Below, in pieces: positions 51,002-59,877 of a DNA stretch of 64,000 bases; positions within the stretch are counted from its first letter, which is position 1, and each line of letters opens with the position of its first letter. The stretch covers positions 296,467-360,466 of the forward strand of contig JAJEIO010000032.1 of assembly GCA_022827835.1 (NCBI GenBank). The letters are read 5' to 3'. The notes beneath the pieces are model-generated. The model saw nothing but the letters and a program-made list of their open reading frames with translations, had not been told where the DNA came from and searched no databases. The position numbers and the translations under genes were made by a program. The stretch comes from Candidatus Latescibacterota bacterium. Its GTDB lineage: Bacteria; Latescibacterota; UBA2968; UBA8231.

Positions 51002-52168
51002 ATGAACAGATCAACTAGACGTCAGTTTCTCAAGTCGAGCGGGGCTGCTATCGCTACCGCGATCCTCCCCACTTGGGGTTGCGACGGCAACGAGGTGCGC
51101 TTCAAGAGCATGCCCACCGGGCCGGACATGGACGTGATGGACATGGACGTGGAAGAGATGTCCGTGGAAGAGATGGCAGACATGCTACCGCTGCCGCCGA
51201 TTACTTCCAATGCGCGGCACTATCTCCAGTCGATTAACGGGAAAAATTACGACCCGAAGATCTCGGCCAATAGCTGGCGCTTGGCGGTGGACGGGTTGGT
51301 GGATCAGCCCCTGACCGGGCTGACGTACGCGGATATTACTGCGCTGCCCATGCAGCGACAGGTCTTGACCATGCAGTGCATTGGCAACTGGATTGGCGGA
51401 CCGTTGGTGGGCAATGCCGAGTGGGGCGGCACGCTGCTGTCCAATGTGCTCGACATGGCCGGGATCAAGAGCGAGGCGATCCGGGTCAAGTTTTACAGCG
51501 ACAGCTCCGATGGCTATACCACGTCGATTCCACTGGAGCGCGCGCTCCGCGACGAGGTGATCCTCGCTTGGGAAATGAACGGCGAGCCGCTGCCGTCTAA
51601 GCACGGGTTTCCCCTGCGCTTGATAAATCCCGGGCACTACGGCCAGAAGATGCCCAAGTGGATCACCCGCATCGAGCTGATCGACGAAGAGTATCTCGGC
51701 TATTGGGAAAGCAAGCCCGAGAACAAGCCCTTCAAGTGGTCGGACGAGGCCGTGGCGACCGTGAACTCGCGGATTGACGCGCCCCTGTCGGTGTGGGACG
51801 ATGTGAAAGACCCGGCCAACGGCGGCGTTTCCGTGGTCCTGCAAACTCTGCGCGGGGTCGAAGGCAGTCCTTTTATCATCCACGGGATCGCCATGGCTGG
51901 CGAGCGCACGGTCGAATCGGTGCGGGTTAGCACCAATGGCGGGCGGGCTTGGCACGAGGCGCAGATTACCACCCAGCGCTTGCCCAACATTTGGGTCACG
52001 TGGGCCTACGAATGGGCCTTGCCCGCGTCGGGCGAATACGAAATCGTCGCGCGGGCAACGGATAGCGAGGGGGACTCCCAGCCGCGGACCGACGCTGGAG
52101 CCGATCTGTACGATGGCCGCACAGGCTGGCACCGCGTGAAGGTGAAGGTCGCTAGCAGAACAGGGTAA
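51002..52168 (+). CDS. Tat-exported sulfite oxidase-type molybdopterin enzyme
   Basis: 388 residues. Twin-arginine leader STRRQFLKSSGAAIATAILP, with a Cys at 27 that could be lipidated. Residues 38-62 form an odd Met/Asp/Glu-rich stretch (DMDVMDMDVEEMSVEEMADM). The molybdenum-cofactor domain contains Cys126 (VLTMQCIGNWIGG), the position of the Mo-ligating Cys, and WEMNGEPLPSKHGFPLRLI. The C-terminal dimerisation domain is Ig-like (GIAMAGERTVESVRVSTNGG). Related to SoxC/sulfite dehydrogenases; the substrate is uncertain. No haem subunit is adjacent. Confidence 0.87.
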   Translation: MNRSTRRQFLKSSGAAIATAILPTWGCDGNEVRFKSMPTGPDMDVMDMDVEEMSVEEMADMLPLPPITSNARHYLQSINGKNYDPKISANSWRLAVDGLVDQPLTGLTYADITALPMQRQVLTMQCIGNWIGGPLVGNAEWGGTLLSNVLDMAGIKSEAIRVKFYSDSSDGYTTSIPLERALRDEVILAWEMNGEPLPSKHGFPLRLINPGHYGQKMPKWITRIELIDEEYLGYWESKPENKPFKWSDEAVATVNSRIDAPLSVWDDVKDPANGGVSVVLQTLRGVEGSPFIIHGIAMAGERTVESVRVSTNGGRAWHEAQITTQRLPNIWVTWAYEWALPASGEYEIVARATDSEGDSQPRTDAGADLYDGRTGWHRVKVKVASRTG

Positions 52169-52177
52169 GCTGCGCGT

Positions 52178-52465
52178 CTATTCTGGGGGGAACCAGTCTT
52201 GTATCTTGCTGCAGATCGCGCGCGCTTGCGCGGCACTTGACACCTCAAACTTGCTGCGCTGCAAAAAGGTGCCGTCGCGCTTCTGGTAGCGGCGAATGGA
52301 TATTTTGCTCGGGCCGTACTCGCCGGTTGTGCGGTTGAGGTCTTGGTAGAGGTACATAATCGTCGCCCAAGCCCCTTTGCTGAGCACTTCCTTGGCCACT
52401 TCTTTGCGCAAGACCTTGCCGTCTTCCTCGTACTGGATGGTGAGTTCGTCAATCGTTTCGGCCAT
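52178..52465 (-). CDS. Conserved small hypothetical protein
   Basis: 95 residues, soluble and charged, with no signal peptide. It begins MAETIDELTIQYEEDGKVLRKEV and ends AQARAICSKIQDWFPPE. The single-strand-like pattern GPSKISIRRYQKRDGTFLQR suggests a small beta-rich fold. I do not recognise a family with known function. It is convergent with the molybdopterin enzyme and divergent from iorAB. Confidence 0.6.
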   Translation of the reverse strand: MAETIDELTIQYEEDGKVLRKEVAKEVLSKGAWATIMYLYQDLNRTTGEYGPSKISIRRYQKRDGTFLQRSKFEVSSAAQARAICSKIQDWFPPE

Positions 52466-52514
52466 TGCTAACTCTACGTTGTGGATTAAAGGGTGGCGTA
52501 TGTCTGCGGTACTG

Positions 52515-52544
52515 TTGTCTATTATATATACAATATAGGATAAT
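52515..52544 (+). promoter_or_regulatory. Putative sigma70-type promoter for iorAB
   Basis: TTGTCT (52515-52520) and GATAAT (52539-52544) are 18 bases apart in a strongly AT-rich stretch, 40 bases before the start codon of the fused oxidoreductase. Confidence 0.45.
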
Positions 52545-52583
52545 GGACAAGAGCTACGGGAGGGCGTAGCTCAAGAGTCTCTT

Positions 52584-55500
52584 ATGAAGCTGGACATTCA
52601 GGACAAATTTCTACAGCGCGATGGCCGGGTTTTTCTCACGGGCATGGAGGCGATTGTACGTCTCGTGCGCGAAAAACAGGAGCGCGACCAAGCCACCGGC
52701 CACGTCAACCAGACCTATTTCACTGGCTATGAAGGATCGCCACTGGGCGGGCTGGACCTGAAGATAGTTGCCCAACTCGAAATGCTCAACGAACTGGGGC
52801 GTACGGTGCATCAGTTCGGCATCAACGAGAAAACTGCGGCCTCGGCCGTATTGGGCAGCCAGTTTGCGGCGAGTGGGGACATCGATGCCTTTTGGTATGG
52901 CAAGGCGCACGGCACGATGTGGATCCCCGACGAGGTATGGCTGGCCAACCTCAGCGGCACGGGAGCACGCGGAGCCATGGTCCTGCTGTCGGGAGAAGAT
53001 CACCGCTCCAAAAGCTCAGTCTCGCCCGGGGCCAGCGATTGGGTGTTGCGCAGCAGCATGGTGCCAATTTTCTATCCGGCCAGTATCGAAGATGTCATTC
53101 GTTTGGGGCTGCACGCGGTCGCTCTGTCGCGCCACGCTGGCGTGGTAACCTCGCTCAAGTTGGCGACGCCGGTGTGCGATGGCGCGAGCACGGTTGATTT
53201 GGTCGGTGTGCGGCCAGATATCGCATTGCCCGAGCGCGCGTTTGCCAAGCGATTCAACCAGATCGTCATGGCTACGGGCGCATTGCCCATGCAGCAGCAA
53301 CTGGTGGAGGAAAAGTGGCCGCTGGTAGAGGCGTATGTCCGCGCCAACGACCTCAACCGCATAGTGGATGCGGATGCAGGCGGTGGGGTCGGCATCGTGG
53401 CCGTGGGCAAAAGCTACGCGGAAGTGCGGCAGGCTCTCGATTATCTGGGGCTGCGCGTGCCGGTGTTGCACCTCGAGGTGAGCTATCCGCTCGACTACGA
53501 AATCGTGCGCACCTTCGCCCGTGGACTGCGGCGCATCTACGTAGTCGAGGAGCCGGGTCCTTTTGTCGAAGAGGGCGTCAAAGCCGCGCTGTGGGGAATG
53601 GATGTGGAGGCCGTGTACGGCCAGTGGGACGAGGACGGGCAGCCGCTGATTCCGGCGCACGGCGAAGTCGATCCCGAGGAATTGGCGCTCAAACTCGGGC
53701 CGCGTCTGGGGGCGGCTCCCGAGCGTCTCGCCGAGCTGAGGCGCGTGCTCGACCGCACTTATCCGACCGTGCCGCGCGTTACGCCCATGTCCTGCGGCGG
53801 CTGTCCGTACAACAGCTTCCGCGACTTGCACGAAAAACCTGGGGGGGCCATTGGCTGTTCCTCCATCCGGGCGATTGAAGCCTACGACTCTGGCGTGCTC
53901 TACATCCCCACCATGGGAGCTGGTGGGTCCATTTACAGCGGTTGGGCACCCTTCAACGACAACCAGCACATCTACCAATACTTGGGCGACGGAAGCTATT
54001 TCCACAGTGGCCGCGGCGCGATCCAAAGCTGCGTCCAGGGTGAAGTGAACATTACCTTTCTGCTGCTTTTTAACGGGGCGGTCGCACTCACTGGCGGGCA
54101 GACGCCCGGGGGACAGCGCCCGGTGTCGGATGTCGTACAGGAGCTTTTGGGGCTGGGGGTCGTGAAGGTGGGGATCGTCAGCGAAGATACTGCGCGCTAT
54201 CGCCACTTGGGCGGGGAGCGAATCGCGGTCTTCGGCTTGGAGCGCCACGCCGAAGCGCTCGCGGAGTTTAAGGAAATTGCCGGGACGACTGTGCTCATCC
54301 TCGACAAGGAGTGCGCCACCGAGAAGGGGCGTCGTCGCCGCCGTCAGGGTTTGACGCCCGACGAATACGTGCTCATCGACGAGGATATTTGCGAGGGCTG
54401 CGGCGACTGTTACGCCCAGTCCGAAGGCTGCGCCGCGCTCTACAGCGTAGCGACCGAGTTCGGCGACAAGACGCAGGTGCGGCAGGCCCAATGTGCCCAA
54501 GATGGGCTGTGTATCGACGGCGAGTGCCCGTCCTTTGCCGTGGTCAAGCCGGCCAAAGGCACGCGCTTGCGCCGCCGCCGTCCGGAGCCTTTGGACGAGT
54601 TGCCAGAGCCGCCGGAGTGCCCGCTGGACCGGCCGTACGCGATCTTTGCTATGGGGCGGGGCGGGACGGGCGTGGTGACGATTTCTCATCTCATTGCGTA
54701 CGCGGCCATGATGGAGGGCAAATACGTGTATTTGTCCAACAACACCGGCCTGGCGCAAAAGGGCGGGCCGGTCGAAGCGCCGATTGTGATAAGCGCCGCC
54801 GAGCAGCCCGTGTTCAACCGCCTCTTCCCCGGGGAAGTCGATCTGTACTTGGGGTTTGATCTGTTGCGGGCGGCCGAGCCGGACAATCTCAAATACGCCG
54901 CGCCCGAGCGCACCCGAGCCTTTGTCAGCACCGCTGAAATCGCCAATGCGGAGATGAATCGCAATCCGCGCACTCAGCCTTTTCCCGACGCCGCCCAACT
55001 GCGCGCCCTGATCGACCGCTGCACGAGCAAGGACAATGTGTATCTCGATACCTACTGGCTGGCCGAGCGGCTGTTCTCGGATACAATCTTCGCCAACATG
55101 CTCCTGTTGGGGGCTGCGTATCAGGCTGGGGTGCTGCCTCTACAAGCGGCCTCCATTGAGCAAGCCATTGTCCTAAATGCGCAAGCCGTGGAAAACAATA
55201 TCCAAGCTTTCCGCTGGGGACGCTTAGCCGTGGCCGATTCGGCACGAGTGGAGCGGGCGTTGGGGACTCAGCAAGTGTCCGCAGACCAAACATTGGCCGA
55301 GGTGAAGGAGCGGCTGGCGCATGACGCGGCTGCTCGAGCGCTGCTCGACGAGGGGTTGGCTGCGTTAGCGGATTTGGATGCGGAGGGACAGAAGGAGTTA
55401 GGGGTGCGGTTGGCCGAATTGTGCGCGTATCAGGACGTTGCGTATGCCCAGGGCTACTTGGGGTTTGTGCGCCAAGTGTGGGAAGTTGATCGGGGTTTGT

Positions 55501-56009
55501 CACACGGCTTGCAACTCACGCGGGCCGTGGTGCGGGGTCTGTACAAGCTGATGGCGTACAAGGACGAATACGAGGTTGCGCGGTTGGCGACGCACAATGG
55601 CAGCGAAGAGCGGATGCGCGCCTTGTTCGACGGGGAGGTGGAAATCGTCCGGCAACTGCATCCGCCTACGATGCGGCGTTTGCTCAAGGGCAAGATCGGT
55701 TTCGGCAAGGGGCTGCGTCCGACGCTGGTGCTGCTGAGCCGACTAAAGGGGTTGCGCGGAACTGCCTTCGACATCTTCGGACGCACGGAGGCGCGGCGCT
55801 TGGAACGCGAACTGATTGGCTGGTACTGCGGGTTGATCGAAGAGGTCTTGCCGGTGCTGGCCGAAGAAAGCTATGGGCTAGCCGTGGAAATCGCCGAATT
55901 GCCAGACGGCATTCGGGGGTACGAGCAGGTAAAAGAGGCGTCGGCGGCCCAAGCCAAGCAGCAGGCGGGGCACTTATTGACGCAACTTCGCACCCAACCC
56001 TCTGTCTAG
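52584..56009 (+). CDS. Fused indolepyruvate:ferredoxin oxidoreductase (alpha-beta)
   Basis: 1141 residues, the one-chain form. The N-terminal part carries the TPP-enzyme domains (YFTGYEGSPLGGLDLK, and MGAGGSIYSGWAPFNDN to GGQTPGGQRPVSDVV). Around residue 602-615 there is a 4Fe-4S-type Cys set (CEGCGDCYAQSEGC), with more Cys after it. The gamma domain starts near 687 (FAMGRGGTGVVTISHLIAYA, GLAQKGGPVEAP), followed by a long helical C-terminus (DUF6537-like). The enzyme oxidatively decarboxylates aryl pyruvates to acyl-CoA with ferredoxin. It is a solo gene, with its stop overlapping the convergent gene by four bases. Confidence 0.92.
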   Translation: MKLDIQDKFLQRDGRVFLTGMEAIVRLVREKQERDQATGHVNQTYFTGYEGSPLGGLDLKIVAQLEMLNELGRTVHQFGINEKTAASAVLGSQFAASGDIDAFWYGKAHGTMWIPDEVWLANLSGTGARGAMVLLSGEDHRSKSSVSPGASDWVLRSSMVPIFYPASIEDVIRLGLHAVALSRHAGVVTSLKLATPVCDGASTVDLVGVRPDIALPERAFAKRFNQIVMATGALPMQQQLVEEKWPLVEAYVRANDLNRIVDADAGGGVGIVAVGKSYAEVRQALDYLGLRVPVLHLEVSYPLDYEIVRTFARGLRRIYVVEEPGPFVEEGVKAALWGMDVEAVYGQWDEDGQPLIPAHGEVDPEELALKLGPRLGAAPERLAELRRVLDRTYPTVPRVTPMSCGGCPYNSFRDLHEKPGGAIGCSSIRAIEAYDSGVLYIPTMGAGGSIYSGWAPFNDNQHIYQYLGDGSYFHSGRGAIQSCVQGEVNITFLLLFNGAVALTGGQTPGGQRPVSDVVQELLGLGVVKVGIVSEDTARYRHLGGERIAVFGLERHAEALAEFKEIAGTTVLILDKECATEKGRRRRRQGLTPDEYVLIDEDICEGCGDCYAQSEGCAALYSVATEFGDKTQVRQAQCAQDGLCIDGECPSFAVVKPAKGTRLRRRRPEPLDELPEPPECPLDRPYAIFAMGRGGTGVVTISHLIAYAAMMEGKYVYLSNNTGLAQKGGPVEAPIVISAAEQPVFNRLFPGEVDLYLGFDLLRAAEPDNLKYAAPERTRAFVSTAEIANAEMNRNPRTQPFPDAAQLRALIDRCTSKDNVYLDTYWLAERLFSDTIFANMLLLGAAYQAGVLPLQAASIEQAIVLNAQAVENNIQAFRWGRLAVADSARVERALGTQQVSADQTLAEVKERLAHDAAARALLDEGLAALADLDAEGQKELGVRLAELCAYQDVAYAQGYLGFVRQVWEVDRGLSHGLQLTRAVVRGLYKLMAYKDEYEVARLATHNGSEERMRALFDGEVEIVRQLHPPTMRRLLKGKIGFGKGLRPTLVLLSRLKGLRGTAFDIFGRTEARRLERELIGWYCGLIEEVLPVLAEESYGLAVEIAELPDGIRGYEQVKEASAAQAKQQAGHLLTQLRTQPSV

Positions 56010-56842
56010 AGATTGACCAAAACCGGCTGGCGCGTCCTCAGCGCCCGCCGCAGGCCACTGAGTAGGGCTTGGCCGCAATCGCCTGAGTGCTCGCTCGTCG
56101 CATTATCTTTTTCCAAAAAATCGCGCAACCACGCTAGTTCAGCCGGGGGAGTTGCCGCGTCGGGCACGACTTGGGTTCCCTTGGTGCTAGCTAGGACGAT
56201 TCCGCTGTGTGCGGCGCTGGCTGAGATTACGCCGCCCCGGCCCAGCAAGGTCAACTCGGCGAGCGCTGACTGAGGGGCGACGACTAGCTGGATCGACGCG
56301 CCGCTGGGAGCCGTGGCGGTCAGCACTACTTGGTAGGTGCGGCCGTGATGGTTGGCGCAAAGATACACCTGGGTAGGGCTTTCGCCTAGCAGGTCGGTGG
56401 CAAGGGCTAGCTGGCCACAGGCGGCCCACCACGCCGACAGCAATCCCGGCTCTTGGACGCCGGCTACGAGGCGCAAATAGACCGGCTCGGCAAACGAAGG
56501 ATCGCGCCGCTTCTGGAGCGCCTTGGCAAACAGGGGCGACCCGCGATGGATGCCGCCGCTGGCGATGGGCTGGTCGGCCCTGGGCACTGGCCCGGCACAG
56601 AGGACGGCGACGCCGGCTTGGAGGCAGGTGTGGATGTCATTGTGAAGGTCTGCATAAGGCGAGAGGAAGGCGCAGACGCGGGGGCTGGTTGCTTGGAGCA
56701 TGGCCGGCAAGTCGGTGAAAAAAGGCAGGTCGGTGTTGGGGTTCCGACGCGCTGGATAGTACAGGCTCTTGATCGGCAGGGCGGCGGTGAGTTGGCCGAC
56801 GAGTGGGTTGAGGGCGGGATGGGCGCTGAGGGCGATAGTCAT
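56006..56842 (-). CDS. Gfo/Idh/MocA-like protein lacking the glycine-rich nucleotide motif
   Basis: 278 residues. It resembles a reduced Gfo/Idh/MocA protein: an N-terminal Rossmann-like part (RVCAFLSPYADLHNDIHTCLQAGVAVLCAGP matches the segment usually ending in EKP) and a C-terminal alpha/beta part. The GxGxxG loop is absent, and the EKP motif is replaced by AGP. So NAD(P) binding is doubtful, and it may be a non-catalytic partner. Its start overlaps the stop of the upstream Gfo/Idh gene by four bases, so the two proteins are made together. Confidence 0.6.
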   Translation of the reverse strand: MTIALSAHPALNPLVGQLTAALPIKSLYYPARRNPNTDLPFFTDLPAMLQATSPRVCAFLSPYADLHNDIHTCLQAGVAVLCAGPVPRADQPIASGGIHRGSPLFAKALQKRRDPSFAEPVYLRLVAGVQEPGLLSAWWAACGQLALATDLLGESPTQVYLCANHHGRTYQVVLTATAPSGASIQLVVAPQSALAELTLLGRGGVISASAAHSGIVLASTKGTQVVPDAATPPAELAWLRDFLEKDNATSEHSGDCGQALLSGLRRALRTRQPVLVNL

Positions 56843-57975
56843 AGCTCTTGCTCCAGCGGCAGGTCAACGGCCGCGTTGCACTCGACGGCGCGGTAGCCAG
56901 CGAGAATAATTTCCATCAAATCCCGCGCTTGGCGCAAGCCGTAGCGGGGCGGGCGGTCGTCGTCGATGGCGGCGACCAAATCGTCGAGCCCGGCTGCTAG
57001 GCCCGCTGTGTCTTCGGATAAGGCGGCGGTTGGAACGGGCGGTCCTCCGTGCCACTGCATGGGATCCTTGGGATCGGGCTGATAGTCGTAGCCGGTGCTA
57101 TAGTCGCGCAGATAAGCGTCCAACGCCGGTCTTTTCGCGTCGATGGTGGCGCTCTGGTGGGTGCCGATTAAGTACGCCCGCGACGGTCCGCCTTGGGGAT
57201 GGGAAGCTGTGCCAATGCGCCCGCCGCACAAGGTCGCCACGCGTCCGTCGGCATCGGTCATGGTCAGCGTGCCAAAATCGTCGCAGCCGTGGGTGCCGTG
57301 TTCGGGGAAGAAGAAGGCCCCGGCGTGGCCGACGACGTGGCGGATGGGGCCGAGGCATTCTTGGATTAGGCCGACGGCGTATGCGCCCACGGTCAACAAC
57401 TCTCTTTTGATATCGGGATATTTCCACCGGCCGTTGGGGGCGACAAAAGCGCGGCGTTGGGTTATCGGGCGCGGCCAGCCCTTGCCGAACATCACATCGA
57501 CGTGGACGCCGAGCAGGGTGCCCAAGTCGCCGCTGGCGAGGACTTGGCGGGTATGCTGGGCGAGGGTGCCGTAGGCGTAGCCGGGGATGATCGCCCGGAC
57601 GCCGGTGCGCTCGACTGCGGCTGCGGACGCCTCGGATTCGGCGAGGGTGGCCCCGGGAAACTTGTCGATCCACAGGTGTTTGCCGGCCTCGGCGGCGCGG
57701 ACGATGAGAGCGGAGCGGCGTTCGATTTCGCAGCCGACGCTGACAATATTGACGGCTGGGTCGTCGATGGACTCGTCGAGGTCCTCTGAGTAGGGCACGC
57801 CGAGTTGGCTAGCCCATTGCTGATTATAGGTGCGCAAGTCCGAGTCGATGTCGGGGTAGTCGGCGACGCCGATGATGCGCAGGCGGGGATGGGCCTGATA
57901 CAAGGGGATGAAGTGCTGCTGGTGGCTGTGTTTGCTGAAGCTGACCAGCAGAATACCGTAGGTTTCAGCGGGCAT
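56839..57975 (-). CDS. Gfo/Idh/MocA-family oxidoreductase
   Basis: 378 residues. The N-terminal strand-loop reads ILLVSFSKHSHQQHFIPLY rather than the usual GxGxxG, and EKP is DKF (HLWIDKFPGATL), so this is a divergent member. The rest follows the family, with a substrate domain including GRWKYPDIKRELLTVGAYAVGLI (a Lys and Asp/Glu in the usual region) and HGCDDFGTLTM. Such enzymes oxidise or reduce sugar, inositol or aldonate substrates with NAD(P). Coupled to the next, more reduced homologue; together they may form a hetero-oligomer. Confidence 0.8.
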   Translation of the reverse strand: MPAETYGILLVSFSKHSHQQHFIPLYQAHPRLRIIGVADYPDIDSDLRTYNQQWASQLGVPYSEDLDESIDDPAVNIVSVGCEIERRSALIVRAAEAGKHLWIDKFPGATLAESEASAAAVERTGVRAIIPGYAYGTLAQHTRQVLASGDLGTLLGVHVDVMFGKGWPRPITQRRAFVAPNGRWKYPDIKRELLTVGAYAVGLIQECLGPIRHVVGHAGAFFFPEHGTHGCDDFGTLTMTDADGRVATLCGGRIGTASHPQGGPSRAYLIGTHQSATIDAKRPALDAYLRDYSTGYDYQPDPKDPMQWHGGPPVPTAALSEDTAGLAAGLDDLVAAIDDDRPPRYGLRQARDLMEIILAGYRAVECNAAVDLPLEQEL

Positions 57976-58057
57976 GATGGTTCCTCGTTGGCCTTGGGGG
58001 CTTGGGCGTGGTAATGCAGTCGGAATTTACTTGCATTTTTATTCTCATAAAAGTGCT

Positions 58058-58438
58058 TCACCGGGCATAGGGCTGGGCTACACCTAGGCCGGGCACCATC
58101 CGATAATGCTTGAGGTTGAAGGTACACAGCGTCGCTGACGAACCAATCGCACAAGCTGCAATTAAGGCATCCAACAAGCCTAGGTTATGCGAGAGGTGAT
58201 AGGACGTAAAATCAGTCAAGGCACGTTGGCAGTCAGCAGCGGTGGGCCACACCACTGGTAAGGGCGCGACTAATTTCAACGCCCGCTGAACCTGCCCAGC
58301 ATTTTGGGCGTCCTGAATCAGCTCCATGATCACGAAGCCAGGCACAGCCGGAAGTTCGGTCAAGCCAGCAAACCAAGTCAGCGCTGGAGTGTGTTCGCGC
58401 TGAATGTCAATGAGTACATCGGTATCGAGGAGATACAA
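58058..58438 (-). CDS. vapC: PIN-domain toxin, VapC family
   Basis: 126 residues. PIN acidic residues are in place: Asp in YLLDTDVLIDI, Glu in GFVIMELIQDA, and Asp in LGLLDALIAACAI; TFNLKHYRMVPGL closes the fold. VapC toxins cut tRNA or rRNA. It lies three bases downstream of its probable antitoxin on the same strand. Nothing suggests damage to the active site. Confidence 0.87.
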   Translation of the reverse strand: MYLLDTDVLIDIQREHTPALTWFAGLTELPAVPGFVIMELIQDAQNAGQVQRALKLVAPLPVVWPTAADCQRALTDFTSYHLSHNLGLLDALIAACAIGSSATLCTFNLKHYRMVPGLGVAQPYAR

Positions 58439-58441
58439 GGA

Positions 58442-58702
58442 CTATTCCCGCATCCGTTTTTCCGCCTTATGACGGAGTTGACGGGCGAGTGCTTGGCTAT
58501 CGGTGGTACGAGACCGCGTGCCAAGGAGCCCTTCGCTTTGCCAATAGGCGATCAATTCTGCACCCGTGGCTGGCGCAGCCTCAACAGACGACCTAGTGGA
58601 GAGAAGACGTAAGACGTACTCAGCGAGAGACACCCCCATTTGTGTAGCTTCCGTTGTCAGTTCTCGTTCCAATTCTTTGGGTAAGTCGAGCCTGATACTC
58701 AT
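58442..58702 (-). CDS. Antitoxin partner of VapC
   Basis: 86 residues. The N-terminus SIRLDLPKELERELTTEATQ with SLAEYVLRLL resembles a ribbon-helix-helix DNA-binding domain, and the Ser/Arg-rich C-terminal half should bind the toxin. The pair vapB-vapC is separated by three bases. Autoregulation is expected, but I found no clear operator in the 160 bp upstream. Confidence 0.78.
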   Translation of the reverse strand: MSIRLDLPKELERELTTEATQMGVSLAEYVLRLLSTRSSVEAAPATGAELIAYWQSEGLLGTRSRTTDSQALARQLRHKAEKRMRE

Positions 58703-58866
58703 AGTCGGTCTCCTTGGCTTTCTCTACTTTTGCTATCGCTGAGTTGGGTAATGACGATAGCAGCGCCGATACCTCTGATATACGGCAAAAGCGCCTTGGG
58801 CCGCAATCAGCTTGACAGCAGTCGGCCCCCAAGCCTATCCTAGCAACTCCACACAAGGAGGAAATG

Positions 58867-59877
58867 ATGGTCAATATCGGCATTGTCGGCATCGGTTTTA
58901 TGGGCATGACCCACTACAAGGCTATGGCCCAAGTCAACGGGGGCCAGGTTGCAGCTATCGTCTCCCGCGATCCCAAAAAGCGCGCGGGGGACTGGAACGA
59001 CATTCAGGGCAACTTCGGCGACAGCGGGGGGGTGCAGGACTTGTCGGGAATACGCTGCTACGAAACGTTGGACGAGTTGCTCGCCGATGGGGAGATCGAC
59101 TTGGTGGATATATGCCTGCCGACGAACATGCACGTCGAGACCAGCATCCGCGCTTTATCTGCGGGCAAGCACGTGCTATTGGAAAAGCCCATTGCCTTGG
59201 CCCTGGACGACGCCGACCAAATTGTGGCAACGGCTGAGGAACACCAGCGGCAGTTTATGGTTGCCCATGTCTTGCGGTATTTCCCCGAGTTCCGGCTGAT
59301 CAAACAGCTCGTCGCCGACGCGGAACACGGCCCTGTGCTCGCCGCTCACTTTAAGCGGATTATCTCGCGCCCGGCGTGGTGGGCACCAGAAGACTTAGAA
59401 CGCACCGGCGGCCCAGCAATCGACCTACACATCCACGACGCGGACTTCGTGCAGTTTTTGTTCGGGATGCCCACCGCAGTTAGCGCGCAAGGATACATTG
59501 GCCGGGGCGAGACGGTCGAGTATATCAACGTCCACTACCAGTACGACGGCCCAATGGCCATCAGCGCCGAAGGTGGCTGGTTGGCGCAACAGGGCTGTCC
59601 CTTTGAGCACGGTTATGACGTGTACTTTGAGGAGGCCACGCTCAAGTTCAACTCGTCTTGGGGCGAGCCGCCGCAACTGTTGACTAAGGACGGCGAGGTC
59701 AGTACGCCATCATTGCCGGGTGAGGACGGCTTTGTCGGCGAGTTGCAGGAAGCGGTGGATGCGATCGCGCAGGGCAGGGCGTCGCAGGAGATTGGCGGTC
59801 AGAGCGCGCGGAACTCGCTGCTGTTGTGTTTGAAGGGAATTGAGTCGGTGAAGACGGGGGAGAAGGTGGCGATCTAG
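58867..59877 (+). CDS. Gfo/Idh/MocA-family oxidoreductase (canonical)
   Basis: 336 residues if started at 58867; the tandem ATG at 58864 lies only two bases after AGGAGG, so the second ATG fits better. Fully typical motifs: GIVGIGFMGMTHYKAM at the N-terminus, LLEKPIAL (EKP) and GGPAIDLHIHDADFVQF with the catalytic Asp and His. NAD(P)-dependent oxidation or reduction of a sugar or cyclitol is likely. It is a single-gene unit, convergent with the ZIP gene, their ends touching. Confidence 0.9.
   Translation: MVNIGIVGIGFMGMTHYKAMAQVNGGQVAAIVSRDPKKRAGDWNDIQGNFGDSGGVQDLSGIRCYETLDELLADGEIDLVDICLPTNMHVETSIRALSAGKHVLLEKPIALALDDADQIVATAEEHQRQFMVAHVLRYFPEFRLIKQLVADAEHGPVLAAHFKRIISRPAWWAPEDLERTGGPAIDLHIHDADFVQFLFGMPTAVSAQGYIGRGETVEYINVHYQYDGPMAISAEGGWLAQQGCPFEHGYDVYFEEATLKFNSSWGEPPQLLTKDGEVSTPSLPGEDGFVGELQEAVDAIAQGRASQEIGGQSARNSLLLCLKGIESVKTGEKVAI

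Noticed and set aside
53016..54998. 660-codon open frame antisense to the fused oxidoreductase
   Set aside because: His/Arg/Gly-rich shadow composition, no known motif, and the opposite strand encodes a complete recognisable enzyme.
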